Position numbers and translations under genes: made by a program. A stretch of DNA of 64,000 nucleotides from Pseudooceanicola atlanticus (lineage in GTDB: Bacteria > Pseudomonadota > Alphaproteobacteria > Rhodobacterales > Rhodobacteraceae): the NCBI RefSeq assembly GCF_000768315.1, contig NZ_AQQX01000002.1, positions 682,001-746,000 of the forward strand, in the 5' to 3' direction. How positions within the stretch are numbered: the first letter of the stretch is position 1; every line of letters starts with the position of its first letter. The notes beneath the pieces are model-generated. The model was not told the DNA's origin and ran no database searches. It saw only the letters and a program-made list of their open reading frames with translations. Positions 8,013 through 17,108 of this stretch are shown here, in pieces.

Positions 8013-8875
8013 CCGAACAGAACACACGCCTCGGCATCCTGCTGATGATCGCGACCACGTTGGTTTTCGCTGCGCAGGACGGGATCTCCCGCCACCTGGC
8101 GGCGGACTACCCGGTGCTGATGATCGTGATGATCCGCTACTGGTTCTTTGCCCTGTTCGTCATCGCAATTGCCGCGCGCAAGGCCGGCGGTGTCGGCAAT
8201 GCCGCGCGCACCGAACAGCCGGTCGTACAAATCCTGCGGGGTGTCATCCTTGCGGCCGAGATCTGCGTGATGGTGAAAGGCTTCGACCTTCTGGGCCTTG
8301 TCGAAAGCCATGCGGTGTTTGTCTCCTACCCGCTGCTCGTCGCCGCCCTGTCCGGCCCGATCCTGGGCGAAGCTGTCGGCTGGCGGCGCTGGTCTGCAAT
8401 CGGCGTCGGCTTTGTCGGGGTGATGATCGTGCTGCAACCGGGCTTCGGCGTCTTCGCAATCGAGGCGCTGGTGCCCCTCGCCGCAGCCCTGATGTTCGCC
8501 GTCTATGGCTTGCTGACCCGCTATGCGGCCCGCAAGGACACCTCGGCCACATCCTTTTTCTGGACTGGGGTCACCGGTTGCGTCGTCATGACAATCGTCG
8601 GCATCTGGTCTTGGACCCCGATGGATGCCGGCGCGTCGGCGTGGATGGCTCTGCTTTGCCTGACCGGCGCGCTTGGCCATTACCTGCTGATCCGCACCTA
8701 CGAGGTGGCAGAAGCCAGTGCCGTGCAGCCTTTCGCCTATTTCCAGCTGGTCTTCGCCGCCCTCATCGGGCTGACGATCTTTGGCGAAACGATCAAGACG
8801 AATGTCGCTATCGGCGCCGCCATCGTCATTGCAGCAGGGCTATTCACCTTGTGGCGCGAACGCCGACAGGGTTGA
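8009..8875 (+). CDS. EamA/DMT-superfamily transporter
   Basis: An inner-membrane protein of 288 residues with about ten hydrophobic segments in two EamA repeats, the second beginning near residue 150 (LVPLAAALMFAVYGLLTRYAARK). Family members export metabolites or amino acids; the substrate cannot be read from the sequence. The start overlaps the mnmD stop, which implies translational coupling. Its last 36 bp overlap the 3' end of the convergent transglycosylase gene. Confidence 0.88.
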   Translation: MTEQNTRLGILLMIATTLVFAAQDGISRHLAADYPVLMIVMIRYWFFALFVIAIAARKAGGVGNAARTEQPVVQILRGVILAAEICVMVKGFDLLGLVESHAVFVSYPLLVAALSGPILGEAVGWRRWSAIGVGFVGVMIVLQPGFGVFAIEALVPLAAALMFAVYGLLTRYAARKDTSATSFFWTGVTGCVVMTIVGIWSWTPMDAGASAWMALLCLTGALGHYLLIRTYEVAEASAVQPFAYFQLVFAALIGLTIFGETIKTNVAIGAAIVIAAGLFTLWRERRQG

Positions 8876-10846
8876 ACCGGACAGTTCCGTGCTGAACGGG
8901 ATCGGCAGGGCAACCTTGCCCAGACGCGCGCGATAGATCGGCAGGCTTTCCGCCACCCGCTGCACGTAATTCCGCGTCTCGCGGAACGGGATATGTTCGA
9001 CCCAGTCCACCGGATCGACATCGCCGCTGCGCGGATCGCCGAACAATTCAGACCAGCGGGTCGCGCGGGACGGACCGGCATTGTACCCGACCGACACCAG
9101 CATGACGTTGCCGTCGAACTCCTCGGCCAATTGCGCCAAGTATGCCGAACCGAGCTTGGCATTGTACGCCCAATAGCCCAGCCGGCCCGAAACGTCGTCG
9201 CTGTCTCCGACCTTGCGGCCCATTTCCAGCGCGGTGCGCGGCATCAGCTGCATCAGGCCGCGGGCGCCGACGGGGCTGGTGACGGCCGGATCAAACTCGC
9301 TTTCGCGGCGCGCGATGGCCAAGGCCATTTCCTGCGCCACCGGCAGCTCCATCTCGATCAGCGGGTGCAGCGCGTAGTAGTGCCGTTCGATGACCACGCC
9401 GCGCGACGCCGCGGCCTTGCCCAGCATCACCTGAAGGTGCGGGTCGCCGGCCTCTTCGACCATGCGACCGAGGGCCAGCAATTCGTCCATCGTCGCGGTT
9501 TCGGCCATGTGCTTCAGGAACCGTTCGGCCTCGTATTCCAACCCGGCCGAGCGCAGCAGCATCACTGCTTCGCGCAGGTCGCTGTCCACCAGCGCGGTGT
9601 CCCGCCAATCCGGGCCTTCCACCTGGCCGGACAGAGACGAATCTAAGGGAATATTGGCCTTCTCGGCGGCCAGAAGCCCGTAGAAGCTTGTCTGATGCTG
9701 CGCCCCTTCCCGGTACGCTGCCATGGCGTCTTCGGGTCGATTCAGGGCCTCCAGCGCCCGCCCCCGCCAATAGCCTGCACGGCCCAGAGAAATGGGGGTC
9801 TGAACACCCGCCTCCAATCGGTTGAAATGCTCCAGCGCGCGGGCCGGGTCATCCAGGTATCGCAGCGACAGGTAGCCCGACAGGAATTCGAGATCCGCAA
9901 ACGCGCCGCCTTCGGTCAATTGGTGGGTCGAGGCCAGTTCGTAAGCCACGACCGGATCGCCGCTGCGCATTTCGCCGCGCGCATAGGACCGGCGCAGGTT
10001 CGACCATTTCTCGGGAAAGCCCAGACCGCCGGCAATCTGGCTCTGGCTGCGAAGCAATTCCTTTGCGTCGTCGTTGCGGTTCTTGCGGACGCGCCAGACA
10101 TACCGGTCATAGGCGAGGCCCGGATCGTCACGCAGCGCCTCGGGCACCGCTTCGATCAGGGCATCAACGTTGTTATCGTCGTCCTGCAAGGCCAGGCGCG
10201 CCTCGGCCAGTTTCTCCTGATCGCCACCGACAAGGCGCAGCATCCGGCGCACGTCCTGCGTCCGGTCCTCCCAGATCGCATGCGACAGGCGCGCGCCGTG
10301 ATGCGGTTGCAGCAGGCTGCGGTACCGCTGAAGGAAAGCGTCATGCGTCGTCTCATCCAGGTCGAGCGTTCGCCATGCCAGAACGATACCCGCTTGCGCC
10401 GCGCCGGTCTCTCCGGCCGCATCGAGAGCACGGGCATGACGAAGCGCGCCCAGCCCTGTCTGCGGTGTAGTGTTCTGGAAGAATTCCAGCACCTGCCCGT
10501 CATCAGCCTCGACAAAGGCTTCCTCGTTCTGGCGTCTCAGGTAATCCAGCCCGGGCCAGTGCGCGTGAGAGGCGAGGAAATCCAGCACCTCCTGCGGTGT
10601 CCCCCGACCCGACCGCAACCGCACCCATTCGATGTAGGATTCCGCTGCCGGCCCGTCGCGCGAAGCCAGCTGTGCCGCCTTTTCCCATTCGCCATCCCGG
10701 GCCGCATCAAGGGCCGAGCTCAAAGGCCGGGGCACGATTCCAGCGATCGGGCCGTCGGTCGCTCGAATCGAAGAAGGGGCCAGGCAGGCGGTTCCAGCCA
10801 GGCAAAGGCACAGTACAAGGCCAAATCGGCTCAGTATCACTTGCAT
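8840..10846 (-). CDS. soluble lytic murein transglycosylase (Slt70-like)
   Basis: A periplasmic enzyme of 668 residues. It has an N-terminal signal peptide (hydrophobic 5-21, probable cleavage after ACLA), a long alpha-helical superhelix with TPR/Sel1-like repeats, and a C-terminal SLT domain starting near 510. That domain has the catalytic Glu in ARRESEFDP, then SPVGARGLMQLMPRTA and VSVGYNAGPSRATRW, the classic Slt motifs. It should cleave the MurNAc-GlcNAc bond of peptidoglycan to form 1,6-anhydroMurNAc. The start has AGGAG close upstream. The gene is divergent from dapA and convergent with the EamA gene, which it overlaps by 36 bp. Confidence 0.92.
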   Translation of the reverse strand: MQVILSRFGLVLCLCLAGTACLAPSSIRATDGPIAGIVPRPLSSALDAARDGEWEKAAQLASRDGPAAESYIEWVRLRSGRGTPQEVLDFLASHAHWPGLDYLRRQNEEAFVEADDGQVLEFFQNTTPQTGLGALRHARALDAAGETGAAQAGIVLAWRTLDLDETTHDAFLQRYRSLLQPHHGARLSHAIWEDRTQDVRRMLRLVGGDQEKLAEARLALQDDDNNVDALIEAVPEALRDDPGLAYDRYVWRVRKNRNDDAKELLRSQSQIAGGLGFPEKWSNLRRSYARGEMRSGDPVVAYELASTHQLTEGGAFADLEFLSGYLSLRYLDDPARALEHFNRLEAGVQTPISLGRAGYWRGRALEALNRPEDAMAAYREGAQHQTSFYGLLAAEKANIPLDSSLSGQVEGPDWRDTALVDSDLREAVMLLRSAGLEYEAERFLKHMAETATMDELLALGRMVEEAGDPHLQVMLGKAAASRGVVIERHYYALHPLIEMELPVAQEMALAIARRESEFDPAVTSPVGARGLMQLMPRTALEMGRKVGDSDDVSGRLGYWAYNAKLGSAYLAQLAEEFDGNVMLVSVGYNAGPSRATRWSELFGDPRSGDVDPVDWVEHIPFRETRNYVQRVAESLPIYRARLGKVALPIPFSTELSGSTLSAFAPQGE

Positions 10847-10990
10847 TTCTCCTGCCGAACCGGTTTAGACACCCGGCAAATGTAGACCGACTCTGCCAGC
10901 CCTCAACCAAAGTTTCGCGGCACGGGCGGAGTTCCGCAACAGGGACGGTACCGGATTGGCCGGACTGCCCGCCAGACAAAGGAGCGTGTC

Positions 10991-11866
10991 ATGTTTCAGG
11001 GGTCCATTCCCGCCCTCGTCACGCCGTTCAAGGACGGCGAGCTGGATCTGGTGACGCTCAAGAAACTCGTGGACTGGCACGTGGAGCAGGGCTCGTCCGC
11101 CCTCGTCCCCGTCGGCACCACCGGTGAATCCCCGACCCTGTCGCTGCGTGAACACGAGATCGTCGTGGAAGAGGTGGTCAAGTTCGCCGCCGGCCGCATC
11201 CCCGTGATCGCCGGTGCGGGTGCGAACAACACCAAGGAAGGCATCCGGCTGATCAAGCATGCCGAAGAGGTCGGCGCCGATGCCGCCCTGGTGGTGACGC
11301 CCTATTACAATAAGCCGACGCAGCGTGGCCTGATCGCGCATTTCACCGCGATGCATGATGCCAGCACTCTGCCGATCATCATCTACAACATCCCGCCGCG
11401 GTCGGTCATCGATATGATGCCCGAAACCATGGGCGAGCTGTCCAAGCTGCCGCGCATCGTCGGGGTCAAGGACGCCACCGCAAAGCTGGACCGTGTCGCG
11501 CTTCAGCGCATGACCTGTGGCCCTGATTTCGTGCAACTTTCCGGCGAAGACGGCACCGCCGTCGGTTTCAACGCTATGGGCGGCCGCGGCTGCATCTCGG
11601 TCACCGCGAACGTCGCGCCGAAGCTCTGCGCCGAAATGCAGGCGGCGACGCTGAAAGGCGATTACGAGACCGCGCTGACCTACCAGGACCGGCTGATGCC
11701 CCTGCACGAGGCGATCTTCACCGAACCCGGCCTCTGCGGCGCCAAGTTCGCGATGTCCGAACTGGGCCTGTGCTCGGACGAGGTTCGCCTGCCGCTGATG
11801 ACCCTCACCGACGAGACCAAGGAAAAGGTCCGCGCCGGGATGCGCCATGCGGGTCTGCTGAACTGA
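10991..11866 (+). CDS. dapA: 4-hydroxy-tetrahydrodipicolinate synthase
   Basis: A protein of 291 residues, the standard DapA length. It condenses pyruvate with aspartate-semialdehyde in the lysine/diaminopimelate pathway. Schiff-base Lys is near 160 in GVKDAT, Tyr near 132 (IIYNIP), Thr in GTTGES near 43-44 and Arg in PPRS near 137, so the active site is complete. Start at 10991 with AAAGGAG at 10978-10984. It is a single gene with its own terminator. The diverging neighbour is a peptidoglycan lytic enzyme, which fits a cell-wall context only loosely. Confidence 0.96.
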   Translation: MFQGSIPALVTPFKDGELDLVTLKKLVDWHVEQGSSALVPVGTTGESPTLSLREHEIVVEEVVKFAAGRIPVIAGAGANNTKEGIRLIKHAEEVGADAALVVTPYYNKPTQRGLIAHFTAMHDASTLPIIIYNIPPRSVIDMMPETMGELSKLPRIVGVKDATAKLDRVALQRMTCGPDFVQLSGEDGTAVGFNAMGGRGCISVTANVAPKLCAEMQAATLKGDYETALTYQDRLMPLHEAIFTEPGLCGAKFAMSELGLCSDEVRLPLMTLTDETKEKVRAGMRHAGLLN

Positions 11867-11893
11867 TCCGGGCGGTCATCTGATAAATCAGGG

Positions 11894-11925
11894 AAACAGG
11901 GGCCGCGCGCCCCTGTTTTTATTTG
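11894..11925 (+). terminator. rho-independent terminator of dapA
   Basis: AAACAGGGG (11894-11902) pairs with CCCCTGTTT (11910-11918) across a CG-rich loop and runs into TTTTTATTT, 28 bp after the dapA stop. It ends just before the stop of the convergent DUF1036 gene. Confidence 0.85.
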
Positions 11926-12924
11926 TCAATCCAGCCTGCGGAAGCGCAGGGGATCACCTTGCCCGACATAATACATCGACCAGTCGATCCCTTCGATCTC
12001 GTCGATGCTGTAGCAAAGCGGATCTCCGCCCTCCATCGGGAACAGCTGAAGGTATAGTCCACCGGCCCCGGGCGGTGCTTCGGGGCAGGACCCGGTGATC
12101 GAGATGATCGAGGACCCCATCGGCTGGCCGTTATAGGAATCCTCCCAGATCGCACCGATGATCGTCATCTGGGATTTGCGATCCGCCAGCGAATACCACT
12201 GGCCCTGCATGTTATCGATCACGACGTCTGTCATCGTGCGGTCGCGCGTGCCTACCTCGCGCAGGACGATATCGGCGGTGCTGTCATGCACGGCCTCCAG
12301 ATCGCCCGAAACCTGGATCGGCGCGCCGGGCAACAGGCTGCGCAACGCGTTCAGCGCGGTCTGGTCGCTGCGCCCGTCATCATAGGCAAAGAACTGCGTC
12401 CCGTCGGCCACGAAGGTACAATAGGACACGCCCTGAAAATCGCAGGACTGGAAAATTGCCTGGTTGGAATAGGGCTCGCCGTACTGACCGACCGCCGCCT
12501 GCTCGGTCGACGGGGCAACGCCGCCCGGCGTTGTGATCGTCATGGTGAAATGGGTCGCCGTCTTGCCGGTATCGAGCTTGCGGAAGCGCTGGCTTTCATA
12601 GCCTCGACCGCCGCAATCCTCGTCCCCGACGATATCGAAGGCCGCCCGTGTCGTGCAGAAGGCGTAATCGGCATTGGGGAAGTTCCGCTCAGGCGCCTCG
12701 GCCCGCCAGTAGTAGTACCGACGCTGCAGGTCGCCCCCCAACACGGTCTTGCATTCGCCCGGCGCGACACTCCACCACCCTTCCGATACCCAGTCCTCGC
12801 CCTTCTTGTACCCGACCGCAATAGTCTGTTCGACGCTGTCCTCGTTGCAGAATTCCAACCCGGCAAGCGCTGCGCCCGGGCTCAGGATGGCGGCCAGAAG
12901 GAACGGGGTCAGTTGACGGCGCAT
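11926..12924 (-). CDS. secreted DUF1036 domain protein
   Basis: A protein of 332 residues with a cleavable signal peptide (MRRQLTPFLLAAILSPGAALA). The region from about 22 to 110 (LEFCNEDSVEQTIAVGYKKG, then GWWSVAPGECKTV and RYYYWRAE) is the DUF1036 domain, which usually stands alone or repeated in alphaproteobacterial periplasmic proteins. Roughly 130-332 is an extra cysteine-containing region I do not recognise (CDFQGVSYCTFVADGTQF, CPEAPPGAGG). Its function is unknown. GAGGAG precedes the start at 12924. A second small exported protein follows upstream on the same strand, 46 bp away, and may share a transcript. Confidence 0.75.
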   Translation of the reverse strand: MRRQLTPFLLAAILSPGAALAGLEFCNEDSVEQTIAVGYKKGEDWVSEGWWSVAPGECKTVLGGDLQRRYYYWRAEAPERNFPNADYAFCTTRAAFDIVGDEDCGGRGYESQRFRKLDTGKTATHFTMTITTPGGVAPSTEQAAVGQYGEPYSNQAIFQSCDFQGVSYCTFVADGTQFFAYDDGRSDQTALNALRSLLPGAPIQVSGDLEAVHDSTADIVLREVGTRDRTMTDVVIDNMQGQWYSLADRKSQMTIIGAIWEDSYNGQPMGSSIISITGSCPEAPPGAGGLYLQLFPMEGGDPLCYSIDEIEGIDWSMYYVGQGDPLRFRRLD

Positions 12925-12970
12925 GAAGGTCTCCTCGAACTCGGGAAGACACTAGCCCGGCTTTGCGAAC

Positions 12971-13321
12971 TCAGTCGAGATACAAGATGTATTCGTCTGC
13001 GCCCCAGCCCGATTTCGAACAGCGCGCCCGGATAATCACCTTGTTCGCACCGTCCGGGATCATCACCGACGACAGGGACCGGGTGAAGGGCTGTTCGTCC
13101 ACGTGCGGATGCATCAGTTCGCGGATGCCCAGACGGTCGCCCGCCGCATCCAGAACCTCCCACCCATCGGCAAAGTGGTCCCAGCCCTCGTCGCCATGCA
13201 GAAGCGTCACGCTGATCTTCCACCCCATGCCCGATCGATGGGCCTTGGCCCCGACGATCTCGGGAGCGTCGGCCAATGCAGGCATGGCAAGAGCAAAGGT
13301 AAGGATCGTGGCTCGGATCAT
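12971..13321 (-). CDS. small exported protein, conserved hypothetical
   Basis: A protein of 116 residues with a clear signal peptide (MIRATILTFALAMPALADA). The mature part (VGAKAHRSGMGWKISVTLLHGDEGWDHFADGWEVLD, then LMHPHVDEQPFTRSL) has histidines and acidic residues that could bind metal. The start at 13321 is the first one that yields a signal sequence; the longer open frame upstream is arginine-rich antisense-like sequence. I do not know the family's function. Confidence 0.65.
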   Translation of the reverse strand: MIRATILTFALAMPALADAPEIVGAKAHRSGMGWKISVTLLHGDEGWDHFADGWEVLDAAGDRLGIRELMHPHVDEQPFTRSLSSVMIPDGANKVIIRARCSKSGWGADEYILYLD

Positions 13322-13367
13322 GGCACCCTTATATCCGGCACCCGCCACATTGCCACTGCACTTCGTT

Positions 13368-14078
13368 TCACGTCGGCGTGCGGTCCGTGTCCTCCAACAG
13401 CGCCGCGCGCGATTTGGAGGCAAACTCCCGCCGCCAGAGCACCGCACAAGTGATCAGCGTCGCTCCGATCAGCGCCCAGGCGCCCAGCAGCCAGGCTGAC
13501 GCGCCCATTGCGAAATAGACCGCCCGCAGCCCGCGGTTGAAACTGCGCGCGGCGGTGATGTTGATCGTCGCGGCCTTGGCGGCGCGCGGCAGGGCATTGG
13601 GGTTGTCGATCTCGTTGGGCACCGCGGCCATCAGAACGGCGCAATAGCCGAACAGCCGGTGCGACCAGACGAACTTGAGGAAGGCATTCACCAGGAAGAA
13701 CAGGATGACCAGCAGCTTGATCTCCCACACGATCGCCGGATCGCTTTCCAGCGTGATCTGGTTCGCCAGCCCCATCAGCTGATCCGAATTGCCGATCGCT
13801 GCCAGCCCGCCACCGATGGCGATCATCGTGGCCGAGGCGAAAAAGGACGTTCCCTGCCGAAGGGTCGACAATGTCTGCGCATCGAAGATTCTTGGCTGCC
13901 GAGATACCATGTGCCGCATCCATTCGCGTCGGTAATCCGCCATCAGGATCGACACCGACGGATGCCGCGACGAAGGGTTTTCGATCCGCAGCCCGATCAA
14001 CTGCCAGGCCAGAACGATCACGATGACCGCGCCAAGATCGAGCGGTGTGAAAAGCGAAAGGCGGTCCATCCAGGTCAT
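13368..14078 (-). CDS. DUF599 family membrane protein
   Basis: A protein of 236 residues with hydrophobic segments near 12-30, 80-97, 120-140 and 190-215. The order DLGAVIVIVLAWQLIGLRIE, RREWM.HM, GTSFFASATMIAIGG and RSFNRGLRAVYFAMGA is that of DUF599. Its function is unknown. It begins 89 bp from glcD in the opposite direction, and its 3' end lies 46 bp from the start of the small exported protein gene. Confidence 0.8.
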   Translation of the reverse strand: MTWMDRLSLFTPLDLGAVIVIVLAWQLIGLRIENPSSRHPSVSILMADYRREWMRHMVSRQPRIFDAQTLSTLRQGTSFFASATMIAIGGGLAAIGNSDQLMGLANQITLESDPAIVWEIKLLVILFFLVNAFLKFVWSHRLFGYCAVLMAAVPNEIDNPNALPRAAKAATINITAARSFNRGLRAVYFAMGASAWLLGAWALIGATLITCAVLWRREFASKSRAALLEDTDRTPT

Positions 14079-14167
14079 GAGCTCCCATAGCGCATCCCCG
14101 CGCAGCTTGCCAATGGACAGGATTCGGGACTAGAAAACGGCCACTTTAGCGTGTGCCGAGGTCCGCC

Positions 14168-15601
14168 ATGCAGATGCCCGTTCCTGACCCCAAGGTCCTG
14201 AAGAACAAGGACGCGCTTGTCGCGGCCCTTAAACAGGTCTTGCCCGATGACGCCGTGATTTCCGACCCGATGGAAACGCGCGCCTACGAATGCGACGCGC
14301 TGACGGCCTATCGCTGTCCGCCGATGATCGCGGTCCTGCCGTCGACAACGCAGGAAGTGTCGGACGTTCTGCGCCTGTGTCACAAGTTCGGTGCGCCGGT
14401 CGTGCCGCGCGGCGCCGGCACCTCGCTGGCCGGTGGCGCGCTGCCCACGGCCGACAGCGTCATCCTGGGCGTTGCGCGCATGAATGCTGTGCTCGAAACC
14501 AATTACGATGACCGTTTCATCCGCGTGCAGACCGGCATGACCAACCTGTCCGTCACCGGCGCGGTCGAGGGCGACGATTTCTTCTATGCCCCGGACCCGT
14601 CCTCGCAACTGGCCTGCGCCATCGCCGGCAACATCGCGATGAATTCCGGCGGGGCGCATTGCCTGAAATACGGCGTGACCACCAATAACCTGCTCGGCGT
14701 CACCATGGTGATGATGGACGGCGAAGTTGTGGAAATCGGCGGGCCTTACCTCGGTTCCGGCGGTCTGGACCTGCTGGGGCTGATCTGTGGATCCGAAGGG
14801 CAGCTTGGCGTCGTGACCGAGGCCACCCTGCGCATCCTGCCGAAACCCGAAGGCGCGCGGCCTGTCCTGATGGGCTTCGATAGCAACGAGGTCGCTGGCG
14901 CCTGTGTGCGCGACATCATCGAGGCCGGCGTGCTGCCCGTGGCCATCGAATTCATGGATCGCCCCTGCATCGAGGCGACCGAAGCCTTCGCCGGCGCAGG
15001 TTATCCTGATTGCGAGGCGCTGTTGATCGTCGAAGTCGAAGGATCGGATACCGAGATCGACGAACAGCTGACCGTCATCAAGTCCATCGCCCAGCGGCAC
15101 AACCCGGTAGAACTGCGCGAAAGCCGCTCGGCCGAGGAAAGCGGCCGCATCTGGCTGGGCCGCAAATCCGCCTTCGGCGCCATGGGCCAGATCAACGACT
15201 ACATCTGCCTCGACGGCACGATCCCGGTCAGCGAACTGCCGACCGTGCTGCGCCGTATGGGCGAGCTGTCCGACGAATTCGGCCTCAAGGTCGCCAATGT
15301 GTTTCACGCGGGCGACGGCAACCTGCACCCGCTGATCCTGTTCAACGCAAATGCCGAAGGACAGCTTGAAACCTGCGAGGCCATGGGCGCCGAGATCCTC
15401 AAGCTCTGCGTCGAGGTCGGCGGCTGCCTGACCGGCGAACACGGTGTCGGGGTCGAAAAACGTGACCTGATGAGCCACCAATACGCCCCCGAAGACCTCG
15501 AGGCACAGCTGGCCGTGAAGGATGTCTTCGACCCGGCTTGGCTTCTCAACCCCAGCAAGGTCTTCCCCCTCGCCACTACTGAACCACGGCGGAGCGCGTG
15601 A
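14168..15601 (+). CDS. glcD: glycolate dehydrogenase FAD subunit GlcD
   Basis: A protein of 477 residues: FAD_binding_4 N-terminal domain (VVPRGAGTSLAGGALP, then AIAGNIAMNSGGAHCLKYG and LLGLICGSEGQLGVVTEATLRI) and a C-terminal FAD-oxidase domain (VFHAGDGNLHPLILF, CLTGEHGVGVEKRD). With GlcE and GlcF it oxidises glycolate (and D-lactate) to glyoxylate. ATG 14168 has GAGG six bases upstream; an in-frame GTG at 14153 is less likely. The stop shares one base with the glcE ATG, so the genes are translationally coupled. Confidence 0.94.
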   Translation: MQMPVPDPKVLKNKDALVAALKQVLPDDAVISDPMETRAYECDALTAYRCPPMIAVLPSTTQEVSDVLRLCHKFGAPVVPRGAGTSLAGGALPTADSVILGVARMNAVLETNYDDRFIRVQTGMTNLSVTGAVEGDDFFYAPDPSSQLACAIAGNIAMNSGGAHCLKYGVTTNNLLGVTMVMMDGEVVEIGGPYLGSGGLDLLGLICGSEGQLGVVTEATLRILPKPEGARPVLMGFDSNEVAGACVRDIIEAGVLPVAIEFMDRPCIEATEAFAGAGYPDCEALLIVEVEGSDTEIDEQLTVIKSIAQRHNPVELRESRSAEESGRIWLGRKSAFGAMGQINDYICLDGTIPVSELPTVLRRMGELSDEFGLKVANVFHAGDGNLHPLILFNANAEGQLETCEAMGAEILKLCVEVGGCLTGEHGVGVEKRDLMSHQYAPEDLEAQLAVKDVFDPAWLLNPSKVFPLATTEPRRSA

Positions 15602-16755
15602 TGGCGCGTCCCAATTCCGAAGCCGAGCTGGCCGACCTGATCCGTGGCGCCAATGCCCCCTTTTCCGTGCGCGGCGGCAATACGCGCGGGCTCTCGCAGG
15701 ATGGCGGCGAAGCGCTGGAAACCGGCGGGCTTTCGGGGATCCACCTGTATGAACCCGGCGGCCTGACCCTCGTCGCCGGTGCCGGCACCCCCATCGAAGA
15801 TATCGACGCCCTGCTGGCCGAAAAAGCACAGCGTCTGGCCTTCGAACCGATGGATCACCGCGCGCTGCTGGGCACGTCGGGCACCCCGACCCTGGGCGGG
15901 ATCGCAGCCGCCAATATATCGGGCCCCCGCCGCATCCAGGCGGGCGCGGCGCGGGATCACATGCTGGGCGTTCGCTTCGTGACCGGTGCGGGTGACATCG
16001 TCAAGAATGGCGGCCGCGTGATGAAGAACGTGACCGGATACGATCTGGTCAAGCTGATGGCGGGCAGCCATGGCACCCTTGGCGTGCTGACCGAAATCAG
16101 CCTCAAGGTGCAGGCGATCCCGGAAACCGAGGCGACGCTGATCCTGCGCGCCCAGGACATGGCCACCGCAATCACGGACCTGACCCGCGCCATGGGCACC
16201 CCATTCGATGTGTCCGGCGCCGCCTGGCTTTCCGGCACCGCGACCGGAGGGCCCGCTGAGCGGCGCATCCGGGTCGAAGGCCTGTCCGGCAGCGTCAGCT
16301 ACCGCGCCCGGAAATTGACTGATCTGCTTGGTGCCGATGCGGTGGTCGAAGGCGCGGACAGCGCCGCGCTCTGGCAACAGACGCGCGACGTTGCGCCCTT
16401 TGCCGACAAACCCGGCGCCGTCTGGAAGATCTCCACCCGCCCGACCGCCGCAGCCACCTTTTGCGACGCGCTGCTGGCAAGTGGCCTCGACCACTCCGTC
16501 ATCGCGGATTGGAGCGGTGGACTGCTCTGGCTGCTGACCGACGACACCGGCGATGCGGGCGCGCAGGCGATCCGCCAGCAGGTCGCGACCCATGGCGGCC
16601 ACGCGACACTGGTCCGCGCCTCGAACAACACGCGCAAATCCGTTCCGATCTTTCAGCCGCAGCCCGCGGCCATCGAGAAACTGACCGCAGGTTTGCGCGC
16701 CAAGTTCGACCCCAAGGGCCTCTTCAATCCAGGACTGATGGAAATCCCCGCATGA
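15601..16755 (+). CDS. glcE: glycolate dehydrogenase FAD-binding subunit GlcE
   Basis: A protein of 384 residues with a single FAD_binding_4 domain: APFSVRGGNTRGL, then LGTSGTPTLGGIAAANISGPRRIQ, GVRFVTGAGDIVKNGGRVMKNVTGYDL and GSHGTLGVLTEISLK. The C terminus FDPKGLFNPG is typical. It lacks the second oxidase domain of GlcD, as expected for GlcE. Start taken at ATG 15601 overlapping the glcD stop. The stop overlaps the start of a small membrane protein gene. Confidence 0.92.
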   Translation: MARPNSEAELADLIRGANAPFSVRGGNTRGLSQDGGEALETGGLSGIHLYEPGGLTLVAGAGTPIEDIDALLAEKAQRLAFEPMDHRALLGTSGTPTLGGIAAANISGPRRIQAGAARDHMLGVRFVTGAGDIVKNGGRVMKNVTGYDLVKLMAGSHGTLGVLTEISLKVQAIPETEATLILRAQDMATAITDLTRAMGTPFDVSGAAWLSGTATGGPAERRIRVEGLSGSVSYRARKLTDLLGADAVVEGADSAALWQQTRDVAPFADKPGAVWKISTRPTAAATFCDALLASGLDHSVIADWSGGLLWLLTDDTGDAGAQAIRQQVATHGGHATLVRASNNTRKSVPIFQPQPAAIEKLTAGLRAKFDPKGLFNPGLMEIPA

Positions 16756-17108
16756 TGCAGAACCTGTTCCTGATCGCAGTCTGCCTCGTCGGACTGGGTG
16801 TCTATGTTGCCCTCGTCCGCCGCAGCCCCAACCGGTCCTTCTTTCCGCTGCTGGGTCCGGGCATCATCCTTCTCGGCGCGGCCGGTCTGGCCATGCTACG
16901 CCTCTTGCCCATCGACGCCGCCGAAAACACCGCGCGGGTGCTGGTCGCTCTAGCGCTGCTTTGGATCGGCTGGATCGGACTGGTCGCCTTCGTGGTGCAG
17001 GCCATTCACCGGCGTATGCCCGGCTCCTACCCCTGGCCCACGCTTTTCGGCTCCGTCGTCACTTTCTCGCCCGTTCTGGGCTTTCTCGTCGCAAGGGCCA
17101 TGATCTGA
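16752..17108 (+). CDS. small multi-pass membrane protein inside the glc operon
   Basis: A protein of 118 residues with four predicted membrane segments: about 3-21, 29-53, 60-85 and 92-117. There are no cofactor motifs and no family that I recognise. It overlaps glcE at its start (ATGA) and glcF at its stop (TGATG), so it is almost certainly co-translated with the dehydrogenase subunits. E. coli glcDEF has no such gene between glcE and glcF. A membrane-anchor or quinone-side role for the otherwise soluble-looking GlcDEF complex is a guess from position and topology only. Confidence 0.75.
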   Translation: MMQNLFLIAVCLVGLGVYVALVRRSPNRSFFPLLGPGIILLGAAGLAMLRLLPIDAAENTARVLVALALLWIGWIGLVAFVVQAIHRRMPGSYPWPTLFGSVVTFSPVLGFLVARAMI

